Made by a program: the position numbers and the translations under genes
The notes under the pieces: model-generated
The model's input: the letters and a program-made list of their open reading frames with translations, nothing else
Told to the model about the DNA's origin: nothing
Database searches by the model: none
From: SG8-41 sp035649495
GTDB lineage: Bacteria; Pseudomonadota; Gammaproteobacteria; Burkholderiales; SG8-41
Assembly: GCA_035649495.1 (NCBI GenBank)
Contig: DASRJL010000106.1
Coordinates: 8,359 to 72,358 of the forward strand
DNA: 64,000 bases
Direction: 5' to 3'
In this document: in pieces, positions 27,578 through 36,730 of the stretch
How the letters are laid out: every line of letters starts with the position of its first letter
Numbering within the stretch: position 1 is the first letter of the stretch

Positions 27578-29000
27578 GCATCGCCCCGCTGCGGATCTCC
27601 TCCGAGATCTTCCGCGGCAGGAACTGCCCGTCCTTCAGATCGCCGCTGAACTTGCCGTTCTCGACCACGACCTTGCCGCGCAGCACCGTGAGCGCGGGCC
27701 AGACGTGGACCTCGTGGCCCTCCCACGGGGTGTAGTCCTGCTCGTGCAGCATCTCCTTCCTGATCGTCGTTTTGAGCGCGGGGTCGAGCACGGTGATGTC
27801 GGCGTCCGACCCGGCGGCCAGCGCGCCCTTGCGCGGATAGAGCCCCATGATCTTCGCGGCGTTCGTCGAGACCCGGTCGACGAACTTCTCGAGCGAGTAG
27901 CCGCGCCGCCCGACCATCTCCGTGTACATGAGCGCGACGCGCGGCTCGACCCCGACGTTGCCGCCCGTGGTGTCGTCTATGCGCTTACCCTGAGTCTTGA
28001 CCTTGAGCGAGCAGCACACCTCGTCCGTGGCGACCGTATGCAGCGTTCCGTCCCCCATGCCGGCCCACAGCGCGTCCTGGTCGGCTTGCGACTTGAGCGA
28101 CGGGTAGGTGTGGTACATCTGGCCGTTGGGCCGCTTGTAGTCCTCCGCCGTGTACATCAGGTACTGGTGCAGCGTCTCGCCGTAGACCGGCATGCCGCGC
28201 GCTCGCGCTTCGCGCACCGCCTCGACGCCATTTCCCGCGCTGATGTGCATGAAATAGAGCACGATGCCGGGCACGTTGCGGGCGAGCCCCAGCACGCGAC
28301 GGAAGGACAGGTCCTCCGACAGCGCGTTGTGCACCTCCGCCATGTTCTCGAACCCGGTGCGGCCTTCGCGGATCAGCTTGTCGTACATGTGCATCACGAT
28401 GTCGTTGTCCTCGCCGTGGATCACGCACATGCCGCGTGCTTCCGCGACGACCTTGAACACCTCCCAGATGTCGCCGAAATCGACCTTGCGGCCGCGCCGG
28501 CTGGGCGTGATATCGGTCGTGAAGATCTTTATGGTGGGGTAGCCGGAGCGTAGCGCCTCGCGCAACTGGCCGAAGATCTCCGGCGGCAGATCGCCCTCGA
28601 TCATGACGTGCAGGCTGTAGTCGCAATAGCACTGGTGGGTCCAGTCCTCGTGGCGGCGCTCGATCGCCTGCTGGATGGTGTTGCCGTGCGTCCAGCGGAC
28701 GAAATCGATCATGGTCGTGGTACCGCCGTAGAGCGCGGCGCGGCTCACCACTGACGGCGGATCGGTGGCGGTAACGGTGCCATCGGGACTGGGCGTATAC
28801 CACTTGAGGTGGACGTGCGGATCGATGCCGCCCGGCATCACGATTTTGCCGGTGGCGTCGATCAGCCGCCGGGTCTCGCCGGCTCCGACCGTTCCTGCCG
28901 CCGCGACCGCGGCGATTCTTTCGCCCTGTACGGCGACGTCGCAGGCTCCGACTCCCGCGGGGGTTACCACGCGGTCACTGCGTATCACGAGATCGAACAT
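27573..29000 (-). CDS. D-hydantoinase/dihydropyrimidinase-family amidohydrolase
   Basis: A 475-residue cyclic amidohydrolase of the hydantoinase/dihydropyrimidinase group. Zinc ligands are visible in GGIDPHVHLKW, in PTIKIFTT (the carboxylated Lys), in CVIHGEDND and FMHISAGNG, and in VATDEVCC. Length is typical. The start at ATG 29000 begins MFDLVIRSDRVV and replaces a slightly longer frame. The operon order is MmgE/PrpD, hydantoinase, small protein, CobW, which suggests catabolism of a cyclic ureide or related compound with dedicated metal delivery. Confidence 0.92.
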   Translation of the reverse strand: MFDLVIRSDRVVTPAGVGACDVAVQGERIAAVAAAGTVGAGETRRLIDATGKIVMPGGIDPHVHLKWYTPSPDGTVTATDPPSVVSRAALYGGTTTMIDFVRWTHGNTIQQAIERRHEDWTHQCYCDYSLHVMIEGDLPPEIFGQLREALRSGYPTIKIFTTDITPSRRGRKVDFGDIWEVFKVVAEARGMCVIHGEDNDIVMHMYDKLIREGRTGFENMAEVHNALSEDLSFRRVLGLARNVPGIVLYFMHISAGNGVEAVREARARGMPVYGETLHQYLMYTAEDYKRPNGQMYHTYPSLKSQADQDALWAGMGDGTLHTVATDEVCCSLKVKTQGKRIDDTTGGNVGVEPRVALMYTEMVGRRGYSLEKFVDRVSTNAAKIMGLYPRKGALAAGSDADITVLDPALKTTIRKEMLHEQDYTPWEGHEVHVWPALTVLRGKVVVENGKFSGDLKDGQFLPRKISEEIRSGAML

Positions 29001-29025
29001 TGGATGTCCTCCCCAAAATACAGCT

Positions 29026-30372
29026 TTACCCGCCACGCATCAGCGCGACCAATTCCCGCACGCTCCCCAGCTCCTCGCACCTGTCCACTGCCTGCTCGAC
29101 GCGGAGAGCAGCCGCAGGCGCGAGCACGTGTCCCGCCAGCTCCCGGAACTTGTCCCGCAGCGCCGACTCCGGAAATGGATCATTGAAATCGCCCCGGTGG
29201 CTGTCCCGCGCACGGATGCACTCGCGGCCGTCCTTCAGTCTCACTGTAACGCGGGCGGGCTTGAGGCGCGGAACGAGCGCGCTCATCGCCGGATCCTCCG
29301 CCATGGTCACGCGGTGCCGCAGCGCGGCGACGGCGGGATCCGCGAGCGCGGCATCGTCGATGTCGCCGTGGCCCGCGCTGCCTTTCACGACCATCACGGC
29401 CGCGGCGTGCGGCAGCGAGTACTTCGACGCGAAGTAGTTCGGCGGGTCCGGGTTGCGCATCACTGAAGCGAAACGATAGGTCGTGAACTCGATGCGCTCG
29501 ATCTCTTCCGGGCGCGGCCGCAGCTCGGCAAGCGCCTCCTGCAGGCAATCGAGCGCGGGGTGGATGGGGTTGCAGCACGCGTAGAGGCGGAAATAATTGC
29601 GCGTGATCTCCCACCGGTTGCCCAGTTCGTCTACAAGTCCTTCAGTGCGGAACCCTTCGCCCACCATCCTGCCGAGCGCCTCTTCGACCGCATCCTCCTG
29701 AGCCTCGAAGCCGGCGAGGACAAGATCAGGCGCGAGCGCGCCGACGAACCCACTCATGCCGCCCGCGACGTTCAGCGTCGTCGCGCCAGCGACTGTATTG
29801 GTGTAGCTGGGCGTCAGCAGCTGCGTGGTCGCTACGCGCATGGCGCGGCTCACACCCCGCGCATCGAGCCCGCGCACGCGCGCCCCGGCGGCAGCCGCGG
29901 CGAGGAGCATGGCTTGTCCGTTCTGGTGCGCGAAAGGCCGCGGTGTGAACGCCGCGCCGAGCCGCGCGGCGACGTCGTATCCGAGGACCAGGGCCGCGAG
30001 CATCTCGCGGCCGGTCGCCGCAGCATGCTCGCCTACGGCCAGCACGCCCGGCAGGATCTGCATCGCCGCCTGACCCGAGGCGAGACGCATGCCTTCGCAC
30101 AGTTCGATCGCGCGGCCGGCGATGCCGTTCAGGAGCGCGGCGGTGCGCGGGTCATGTGCCGGCCAGCCATCCGCGAGGACCGTGGCGCCGCTGCCCGCGG
30201 TGGCCGACAGTCGTTCCCGCAGTTGCCGGACCTCGGGGCGCACCGATCCTGCGAGGATGACGCCGAGCGTGTCGAGGAGCACCAGCTTCGCATGGCGTCT
30301 CACCGCCTCCGGCACGTTCTCCAGCCGGGTCTCCGCGACGAACCGTGCCAGCTCCTCGATTTTCTGTCCCAT
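29026..30372 (-). CDS. MmgE/PrpD-family protein
   Basis: A 448-residue protein of the MmgE/PrpD family, whose members include 2-methylcitrate dehydratase and cis-aconitate decarboxylase. Family features are LFARFV-like ELARFVAETRL at the start, LVLLDTLGVILAGS, the mostly helical core with LVLGYDVAARLGAAF, and QTLSPSYTN-like TQLLTPSYTNT. The C-terminal domain has IEFTTYRFAS. It precedes the hydantoinase gene by 25 bases as first gene of the operon. The exact reaction is unknown; many relatives are annotated only by family. Confidence 0.88.
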   Translation of the reverse strand: MGQKIEELARFVAETRLENVPEAVRRHAKLVLLDTLGVILAGSVRPEVRQLRERLSATAGSGATVLADGWPAHDPRTAALLNGIAGRAIELCEGMRLASGQAAMQILPGVLAVGEHAAATGREMLAALVLGYDVAARLGAAFTPRPFAHQNGQAMLLAAAAAGARVRGLDARGVSRAMRVATTQLLTPSYTNTVAGATTLNVAGGMSGFVGALAPDLVLAGFEAQEDAVEEALGRMVGEGFRTEGLVDELGNRWEITRNYFRLYACCNPIHPALDCLQEALAELRPRPEEIERIEFTTYRFASVMRNPDPPNYFASKYSLPHAAAVMVVKGSAGHGDIDDAALADPAVAALRHRVTMAEDPAMSALVPRLKPARVTVRLKDGRECIRARDSHRGDFNDPFPESALRDKFRELAGHVLAPAAALRVEQAVDRCEELGSVRELVALMRGG

Positions 30373-30506
30373 GTCGCTACATCCGCTTCAGCAGCGCCAT
30401 CCAGGTCGACCCGTCATGCACACCCGGGAAGCCGGAGACGATAGACTGTGCCGTCAGGAAAAAGCAGGGATCAGCTTATCATGGGACAACTCGGGAACGT
30501 CGCGCC

Positions 30507-31313
30507 ATGTCGATGATCGTCAACGCACGGATGTACTCGGTGTGCCCGGCCGCGAAGGAGGCCTGGCGCACCCTGATCCGCTGGGTCATGCGTCGCGCGG
30601 GCGTCGACTGGCAGTTCTTCGACTGGGATCCGCCGAATCTTCTCTCGGATCTGTGGGCGCGGGACGATCTGGGCTGCGCCATGATGTGCGGGCTTCCCTA
30701 CTCGCTGCGCGAGCCCAGGGCACTGATTCTTGCCGCACCCGTGCCTTCGGCGCCGCGCTACGGGGACCGCTCCGTCTATTTCAGCGATCTCGCCGTCCGC
30801 GCCGATTCCGATTACCGGACCCTCGAGGACACGTTCGGCGGCGTCCTTGGCTACACCCTCAAGGATTCGCAGTCGGGATACTTCGCGCTCCGCCACCACC
30901 TGCTGCCGCTCGAGCGAAAGGGGCCGTTGCCGTACCGCGCCATCGTGGGCAACCTGATGAACCCCAAAGGCGTGATCCAGGCATTGGCCGACGGACGGAT
31001 CGATGTCGGCCCGCTCGACAGTTATTGCCACGACATCTTCCGCAATCTCGATCCTGCCTTCGCGTCGCAGGTGCGCGTCGTCGCGACTACGGCCCCGACA
31101 CCGATGCCGCCCCTGGTCTCGACGGCAGCGCTCGACGCGGCGACGTTGACCAGGATCCGCGAGGCTTTTCTCGCCGTCGCGACCGCGTCTGAGCTTGGCC
31201 CCGTGCGGGCAGACCTCGTGCTGAAAGGTTTCGTGGTACCCGAGCCCGATGACTTCAACGTTCAGAAGCAGCGCGCCCATGATGTCGAGCAGAACGGAGC
31301 CGAATGGCCATGA
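30507..31313 (+). CDS. PhnD/SsuA-like substrate-binding protein without signal peptide
   Basis: A 268-residue protein similar to phosphate/phosphonate ABC substrate-binding proteins (COG3221 type): MYSVCPAAKEAWRTLIRWV, DLGCAMMCGLPYSLRE, LGYTLKDSQSGYFALR, GRIDVGPLDSYCHD. Unlike transported binding proteins it has no signal peptide from ATG 30507, so either it is cytoplasmic or the real start is upstream (the frame is open from 30345 without a convincing signal). Its last 10 bases overlap the start of the Bug gene, indicating coupling. Confidence 0.78.
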   Translation: MSMIVNARMYSVCPAAKEAWRTLIRWVMRRAGVDWQFFDWDPPNLLSDLWARDDLGCAMMCGLPYSLREPRALILAAPVPSAPRYGDRSVYFSDLAVRADSDYRTLEDTFGGVLGYTLKDSQSGYFALRHHLLPLERKGPLPYRAIVGNLMNPKGVIQALADGRIDVGPLDSYCHDIFRNLDPAFASQVRVVATTAPTPMPPLVSTAALDAATLTRIREAFLAVATASELGPVRADLVLKGFVVPEPDDFNVQKQRAHDVEQNGAEWP

Positions 31314-32299
31314 TTCCCTGCAGTGGACCCGTCCGGACAACCCTTGCACTCGCGATCGGCGCGGCGAGCGCGCTGCTTGCAGTTGCCGTGAACGCCCAGC
31401 CGTATCCGTCGAAGCCGGTCCGGATCATCGTGCCGTTCGCGCCGGGCGGCGCATCCGACCTCCTGCCGCGCATGGTCGGGCAGAAGCTGACCGAGGCATG
31501 GGGACAACAGATCATCGTCGATAACCGGCCCGGTGGTGCAGGGAATATAGGCATGGGCCTGGGCGCCAAGGCGCCGCCGGACGGCTACACGCTCCTCTCC
31601 GCGCCCAACGGCAACCTGGTCGTCAACCCGCACATGTACTCGAAGCTGCCGTACGACGTGTTCCGCGATCTCGCGCCGATTACGCTCATGGCGGCGGTCC
31701 AGAACATCCTCGTCGTTCACCCCAGCCTCCCGGTGAAGACCGTGCGCGACATCGTCTCCCTGGCCAAGGCGAGGCCCGGCGCGCTCACCTACGGCTCTCC
31801 CGGCAACGGCAGCCAGGGGCACGTCGGCGTGGAACTGCTCAAGATGATGACGGGTATCGACATGACGCACGTGCCGTACAACGGGGTGGGGCCGGCCATC
31901 CGCGAGCTCCTCGGTGGCCAGACATCGCTTGCGCTCGGCCAGACTCCTGCAGTGCTTCCTCACGTTCAATCCGGCAGGCTTCGCGCCGTGGCGGCGGCGA
32001 GTCCCAAACGTCTTGCGATCCTGCCCGATCTGCCGACTATCGCCGAATCCAATCTCGCGGGATTCGAGGCCGTGTCATGGTATGCGCTGATGGCTCCCGC
32101 CGAGACGCCCAGGGAGATCGTCGCGCGCCTCTCCACCGAGATCACCCGCGTCGTGCGGCTTCAGGACATCCGTGAACGGCTGAACAGTCTGGGCGCGGAA
32201 CCGGTCGGCGGCACCCCGGACGAGCTTGCCGCAACGATGCGGTCCGAGTCGTCGCGCTGGGCGAAGGTGATCAAGACAGCCGGGATCAAGGCAGACTGA
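31304..32299 (+). CDS. Bug/TctC-family solute receptor
   Basis: A 331-residue receptor with signal peptide (about 1-32, ALAIGAASALLAVAVNAQ) followed by PYPSKPVRIIVPFAPGGASD, IVDNRPGGAGNIG, APPDGYT and HVPYNGVGP. The ATG at 31304 overlaps the end of the PhnD-like gene; ATG 31310 is an equal alternative. The unusual HVPYN (for HVPYK) is a small variation in the second lobe. Convergent with the next Bug gene, 18 bases between stops. Confidence 0.92.
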   Translation: MAMIPCSGPVRTTLALAIGAASALLAVAVNAQPYPSKPVRIIVPFAPGGASDLLPRMVGQKLTEAWGQQIIVDNRPGGAGNIGMGLGAKAPPDGYTLLSAPNGNLVVNPHMYSKLPYDVFRDLAPITLMAAVQNILVVHPSLPVKTVRDIVSLAKARPGALTYGSPGNGSQGHVGVELLKMMTGIDMTHVPYNGVGPAIRELLGGQTSLALGQTPAVLPHVQSGRLRAVAAASPKRLAILPDLPTIAESNLAGFEAVSWYALMAPAETPREIVARLSTEITRVVRLQDIRERLNSLGAEPVGGTPDELAATMRSESSRWAKVIKTAGIKAD

Positions 32300-32317
32300 A
32301 GACCTGCACGTAACCCG

Positions 32318-33304
32318 CTAGTCCAGCCTGATCCCCGCCTGCTGGATGATGCGGGTCCACTTGGCGATCTCGTCGCGCACGAAGCGATCGAACTCACCCG
32401 GCTTATTGCCGACCGGCGTGGCGCCCTGCTCCAGCGTGAGCTTGCGGATCGCCGGCGTCGCCATCGCTTTCGCCACTTCGGCGCTCACCTGCTCGACGAT
32501 CGCGAGCGGCGTGCCCGCCGGCGCCATCAGGCCGAACCAGCCTATCGCTTCGTAGTCTTTGACTCCGGCCTCCATAACGGTCGGGACTTCGGGCAGCACC
32601 GGCGAGCGCTCGCGCGTGGACACCGCCAGCGCCCGCAGCCTGCCGGCGCGTATCAGGGCAATTGCCGTTTCGAGCGTATTGAATGCCGTCGTCGCTTCGC
32701 CTCCCATCACCGCGGCCGTCGTCGCGCCGCCACTCTTGTACGGCACGTGCGTCAACTGGGTCTTGGTGACGATGCCGAAGAGCGCCCCCGCCAGGTGCAT
32801 TGCGCTTCCCGCGCCGGAAGACGCATAGAGCACCTCCCCGGGTCGGCCGCGCGCGAGCTTGACCAGGCCCTGCAGGTCTTTCACCGGCAGCGACTGGATC
32901 ACGACGATCACGTGCGGCACCTGCACGACCTGCGCTATGCGCGTGAAGTCCTTGATCGGGTCGAACCGCAGCTTGGGGTACAGGCCGGGGTTGAAAGAGA
33001 ACGACGCCGACGTCATCAGCAGCGTATAGCCGTCAGGGGGGGACTTGGCGACGTACTCGGTCCCCAGCGTCGAGCCCGCGCCCGGCCGGTTCTCGACGAT
33101 GAATTGCCGGCCGGTCGTCTCCGTGAAATGCTGAGCCAGGATGCGTGAGAATATGTCGGTCCCGCCGCCCGGACCGAACGGCGTGACGATGCGCACCGTT
33201 TTTTCCGGATACTTCTGCGCTGCGACATCGCAGGTCAAAGTGGAAGCGCAAATGGACGCAGCGATGGCTGTAACCAACATCGCTCGAGAATGGCGAGTCT
33301 TCAT
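32318..33304 (-). CDS. Bug/TctC-family solute receptor
   Basis: A 328-residue receptor from ATG 33304 (MKTRHSRAMLVTAIAAS), which follows CCAGGACACT; an upstream in-frame ATG at 33328 would add eight residues. Signal segment to about 30 (ICASTLTCDVAAQ), then KYPEKTVRIVTPFGPGGGTD, VENRPGAGSTLG, SPPDGYT and HVPYKSGG. It lies tail to tail with another Bug gene, but the two differ clearly, so this is not a recent duplication. Confidence 0.91.
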   Translation of the reverse strand: MKTRHSRAMLVTAIAASICASTLTCDVAAQKYPEKTVRIVTPFGPGGGTDIFSRILAQHFTETTGRQFIVENRPGAGSTLGTEYVAKSPPDGYTLLMTSASFSFNPGLYPKLRFDPIKDFTRIAQVVQVPHVIVVIQSLPVKDLQGLVKLARGRPGEVLYASSGAGSAMHLAGALFGIVTKTQLTHVPYKSGGATTAAVMGGEATTAFNTLETAIALIRAGRLRALAVSTRERSPVLPEVPTVMEAGVKDYEAIGWFGLMAPAGTPLAIVEQVSAEVAKAMATPAIRKLTLEQGATPVGNKPGEFDRFVRDEIAKWTRIIQQAGIRLD

Positions 33305-33432
33305 AGTGTCCTGGACGAGAAACTCCATCCCAACGCGAGGAAAGTACGTCTGCCTGCCAAACCACTACGCTTGAACGGAAGCGGATGCATTGCGACAGTT
33401 ATTTGTAAATAAAAATCTTCCGAGACCCCTCA

Positions 33433-34020
33433 TCACTCTGATAGCGCTTCGTCGAGAAAATCCAGGCGGTCCTGGCCCCAGTAGAGGACGTTCCGGTACA
33501 CCCACGTCGGCGTTCCAAAGACGCCGTGATCAGCCGCTTCCTTCTCGGATGCCTTCCACGCCGCCACGATTTCCGGCGTGTCCTGCATCGCCAACAGTCG
33601 CTCGCCGTCCATGCCCAGCGATTTCGCCACGGCGACGCGCACCGCCGGCTCTTTCACGTCTTTTTCCTCGCTCCACAACGCGTGCAGCAGCCCATGGCTC
33701 AGCGCCAGCGCGTCCCAGCCGAGCTTGTCGGCGGCGATCACCATGCGGGCGCAGAACTCGTTGTTGGTCGGATAGTGCTTGGGCCGCAGCACGAGCGGCA
33801 TGTTGAGGCGCTTGCGCCAGCGGTCCAGCTCGACCTCGTGGTAGCGCTGCCGAGCGTCGGGACGGGTACGGAGCGGAATGCCTCCATTCGGAGGCACGAT
33901 CCGGGTCGGACGCACGACCACGTCCAGGTCGTGTTTTCTGATCAGGTCCCGAAACTTTGGCCAGCCCATGTAGGCCCATGGGGAGGACAGGGAGTGGAAA
34001 TAAATGACGGTCTTTTTCAC
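33433..34020 (-). CDS. 2-hydroxychromene-2-carboxylate isomerase-family protein (DsbA/kappa-GST fold)
   Basis: A 195-residue protein of the HCCA isomerase family, thioredoxin-fold enzymes that isomerise aromatic ring-cleavage intermediates with glutathione in naphthalene-type pathways. It shows YFHSLSSPWAYMGWPKF at the N-terminus, with the Ser of the kappa-GST site, and GVFGTPTWVY near 165-175, the cis-Pro loop. Length is normal. No aromatic pathway genes adjoin it, so the function in vivo is open. Three exact AGGATTC heptads lie just before its ATG at 34020. Confidence 0.88.
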   Translation of the reverse strand: MKKTVIYFHSLSSPWAYMGWPKFRDLIRKHDLDVVVRPTRIVPPNGGIPLRTRPDARQRYHEVELDRWRKRLNMPLVLRPKHYPTNNEFCARMVIAADKLGWDALALSHGLLHALWSEEKDVKEPAVRVAVAKSLGMDGERLLAMQDTPEIVAAWKASEKEAADHGVFGTPTWVYRNVLYWGQDRLDFLDEALSE

Positions 34021-34041
34021 AGGATTCAGGATTCAGGATTC
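34021..34041. repeat. Heptad array H6
   Basis: Three identical AGGATTC units directly upstream of the isomerase-family ATG. Confidence 0.65.
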
Positions 34042-34102
34042 GGCAGAGGTTATTCTATCCCACGCCTCCGCGTGTCCACTGGGAGGTCCTCTATAATCGG
34101 AT

Positions 34103-35080
34103 ATGGTCCCTCAGTACAAGGTCATCCTTCATCCTTCCTCCTTCTACCTTTGCTGCGCGCTCGCCTTCGCCGCGAGCGCGCAGCAGTGGCCCGCCAAGCC
34201 GTTGCGCATCGTCGCGCCGAGCGCCGCCGGCAGCGCCGCCGACACGCTTGCCCGCGTCGTCGCGCCGCCTCTTTCGGACCGTCTCGGCCAACCGGTGATC
34301 GTCGATACGCGCCCCGGCGCAGCGACCATCATAGGGACGGAAATCGTGGCCAAGTCTCCGCCGGACGGCCACACGCTGCTGATCGGCCTGCCGGCCCTCA
34401 CGATCAATCCGTCCATCTACAAGTCGCTGTCGTACGACGGGCTCAAGGATTTCACCGCGATCACGCAGGGGATCCGGCAATCCAACCTGCTCGTCGTGCA
34501 TCCATCGTTACCGGTACGATCGACGAAGGAGCTGATCGCGCTCGCCAGGGCCCGCCCCGGCGAACTGGTGTACGCTTCCGCCGGCATCGGCGCCGCCTCT
34601 CACCTGGCGGTGGAGTTGTTCATGCTCCAGTCCGGAACGAAGATGCTGCACGTGCCGTACAAGGGACCCACCCCCGGCGTGATCGATCTCATCGCCGGCC
34701 GCGTTTCGGTCATGGCGACGAGCACGCTATCCACGTTGACGCACGTGAGAAGCGGCCGTTTGCGCGCACTGGGCATAACGACCGCGACCCGCGCGCCCCT
34801 CCTGCCCGACATTCCCACCGTCGCCGAAACCGGCCTCCCCGGCTACGAAGCGGTGTCGTGGTTCGGATTCATGGCGCCGGCGGGTACGCCGAAGGAAGTG
34901 ATCGCGCGGCTCCACAAGGAGATCGTGGCGATCCTGAACCAGCCGGAGATCAAAGAGCGCTTCGCGCGCGACGGCGCGGAAGTCGTGGCGGGCTCGCCGG
35001 AGGATTTCGCCGCGTACATCAGGTCGGAGGCGGTGAAGTGGGCGAAGGTGGTGAAGGCGGCGGGGATCAAGCCGGAGTAA
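34103..35080 (+). CDS. Bug/TctC-family solute receptor with repeat-derived signal peptide
   Basis: A 325-residue receptor; mature part QQWPAKPLRIVAPSAAGSAAD, then VDTRPGAATIIG, SPPDGHT and HVPYKGPTP. The PGG motif is replaced by AAGSAAD, an uncommon change in the first ligand loop. Residues about 6-17 (KVILHPSSFYLC) are encoded by the heptad array at 34121-34148; the frame continues CCALAFAASAQ as in the receptors at 16255 and 39663. No ribosome site is evident before ATG 34103. Confidence 0.88.
   Translation: MVPQYKVILHPSSFYLCCALAFAASAQQWPAKPLRIVAPSAAGSAADTLARVVAPPLSDRLGQPVIVDTRPGAATIIGTEIVAKSPPDGHTLLIGLPALTINPSIYKSLSYDGLKDFTAITQGIRQSNLLVVHPSLPVRSTKELIALARARPGELVYASAGIGAASHLAVELFMLQSGTKMLHVPYKGPTPGVIDLIAGRVSVMATSTLSTLTHVRSGRLRALGITTATRAPLLPDIPTVAETGLPGYEAVSWFGFMAPAGTPKEVIARLHKEIVAILNQPEIKERFARDGAEVVAGSPEDFAAYIRSEAVKWAKVVKAAGIKPE
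34121..34148. repeat. Heptad array H7 inside a Bug signal peptide
   Basis: Four units GTCATCC, TTCATCC, TTCCTCC, TTCTACC, in frame with and part of the receptor gene. Confidence 0.6.
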
Positions 35081-35103
35081 CGCGTCGAGGGGCGGAGCAG
35101 GGG

Positions 35104-35118
35104 CCCCGGTTTCCGGGG
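35104..35118. terminator. Short GC hairpin between convergent genes
   Basis: CCCCGG, loop TTT, CCGGGG (35104-35118), in the roughly 110-base gap between the Bug gene and the acyl-CoA synthetase. No T run follows. Confidence 0.3.
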
Positions 35119-35190
35119 ATGCGACCCCCGGTGACGCGCACCGATTGCTGAAGAGACAATGACGGAATCACCGATAGTCGATTGGGCCGG

Positions 35191-36720
35191 TCAGGCCTGC
35201 GTTGTCACCAGCGCGCGCAGCTCGGTCTTGAGGATCTTGCCGTAGGCATTCTTGGGCAGTGCTGCTATGAAACGATAGGCCCTGGGCCGCTTGAAGCGGG
35301 CGATGTTGGCGAGGCAGAGCGCATCCAGCGCCGCGGCGTCGAGCACGGCGCCGGGCCGCGCCACGACGAAGGCGAGAACGCTCTCGCCCCAGTCGGGGTC
35401 GGGCACGCCAACTACTGCGCACTCGGCTACACCCGGGTGGGCCAGCAATACTTCCTCGATCTCGCGCGGGTAGATATTGGCGCCGCCCGAGATCACGACG
35501 TCTTTCGAGCGGTCACGCAGCGTGAGGAAGCCGCGCCCGTCGAGGCTGCCGATGTCGCCGGTATGGAGCCATCCGCCGCGCAGCGTGCGTGAACTCGCCT
35601 CTTCATCGCGCCAGTAGCCCTTCATGACGCTGTCGCCGCGGACGAGGACTTCCCCAGGCACGCCGGCGGGCAGCGCCCGGTCGTCCTCGCCGGCGACGCG
35701 CACCTGCACCACGCTCTGGGCAATGCCGGCCGAGGCCAGCGCGTCATCATCGCCGGCCTCGACCGCTCGCCGCAGCATCGCCCGCGTCATGCCCGTGATC
35801 GTCATGGGCGACTCTCCCTGCCCGTAGAGCTGCGCGAAGCGGAAGCCGAAGCGCGACACTGCCGCCTTGACGTCGGCCACGTACATCGGGGCGCCGCCCC
35901 ACACGATGACCCGCAGGTTGTCGACGTCCGCGCCCGGCGCGGCGGGATGGTCCACCAGCCGCTTGACCATGGTCGGCGCCGCGAACATCGAGAGCCCGGG
36001 CCAGGCCCGGATCAGCGCCAGGATTTCGTCCGGCTCGAAGCCGCCGGAATCCGGGATCACCTGCGCGTTGCCCTGCGCGATGGAGGGCAGCATGTATAGC
36101 CCGGAGCCGTGGCTCATCGGCGCGGCGTGGAGCTGGGCGCCGCCCGGCTCCGGCGGGTCGATATCGACGAAGTAGCTCGTGGTCATCGCCAGCAGGTTGC
36201 GATGGGTGAGCATCGCGCCCTTGGGACGGCCGGTGGTGCCCGAGGTATAGAACAGCCAGGCGAGGTCGTCGGGACCGGCGTCGGCGAGCGGCGCCGCCGC
36301 GGCGGCGGCGAAGCGCGCAAATTCCGCCGTCGTGACGTCGACGAGCCGCGCGCGCGAGGCTGCCTCGCTCGCCGCCGCTGCCACTTTCGCGGCGTGCTCC
36401 GCATCGAACAGCACGAGCCCGGCAGCGCTGTGGTCGAGGATGTAGGCGATCTCGCGGACGTGCAGCTTGGCGTTGACGGGCAGCGCGGCCAGCCCCGCCC
36501 ACCAGCACGCGTACATCGCCTCGGCATAGACCGGCGCGTTGGCCATCACGATCGCCACCCGGTCGCCTGGCGCAAGCGGGCAGCCGCGGAGCGCACCGGC
36601 GAGGCGCGCGACACGGGTCGCCATGGCGCGAAAATCAGCGACCACCACGCTGCCACGCGCCAGCGCCGGAGCGTCCGGCCGGCCCGCGGCAGCGCGCGCA
36701 AGATGATGTGCGAGGTTCAA
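35191..36720 (-). CDS. AMP-dependent acyl-CoA synthetase/ligase
   Basis: A 509-residue class I adenylate-forming ligase that activates a carboxylic acid with ATP and attaches CoA. The P-loop-like YTSGTTGRPKGAMLTH is near 165-180; TGDIGSLDGRGF and the hinge RSKDVVISGGANIYPREIE follow; the catalytic Lys is in KNAYGKILKTEL near the end. The substrate cannot be told. It is co-directional with the PPOX gene, whose stop lies 10 bases before this start, so the two form an operon. Confidence 0.93.
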   Translation of the reverse strand: MNLAHHLARAAAGRPDAPALARGSVVVADFRAMATRVARLAGALRGCPLAPGDRVAIVMANAPVYAEAMYACWWAGLAALPVNAKLHVREIAYILDHSAAGLVLFDAEHAAKVAAAASEAASRARLVDVTTAEFARFAAAAAAPLADAGPDDLAWLFYTSGTTGRPKGAMLTHRNLLAMTTSYFVDIDPPEPGGAQLHAAPMSHGSGLYMLPSIAQGNAQVIPDSGGFEPDEILALIRAWPGLSMFAAPTMVKRLVDHPAAPGADVDNLRVIVWGGAPMYVADVKAAVSRFGFRFAQLYGQGESPMTITGMTRAMLRRAVEAGDDDALASAGIAQSVVQVRVAGEDDRALPAGVPGEVLVRGDSVMKGYWRDEEASSRTLRGGWLHTGDIGSLDGRGFLTLRDRSKDVVISGGANIYPREIEEVLLAHPGVAECAVVGVPDPDWGESVLAFVVARPGAVLDAAALDALCLANIARFKRPRAYRFIAALPKNAYGKILKTELRALVTTQA

Positions 36721-36730
36721 GACGTGACGG

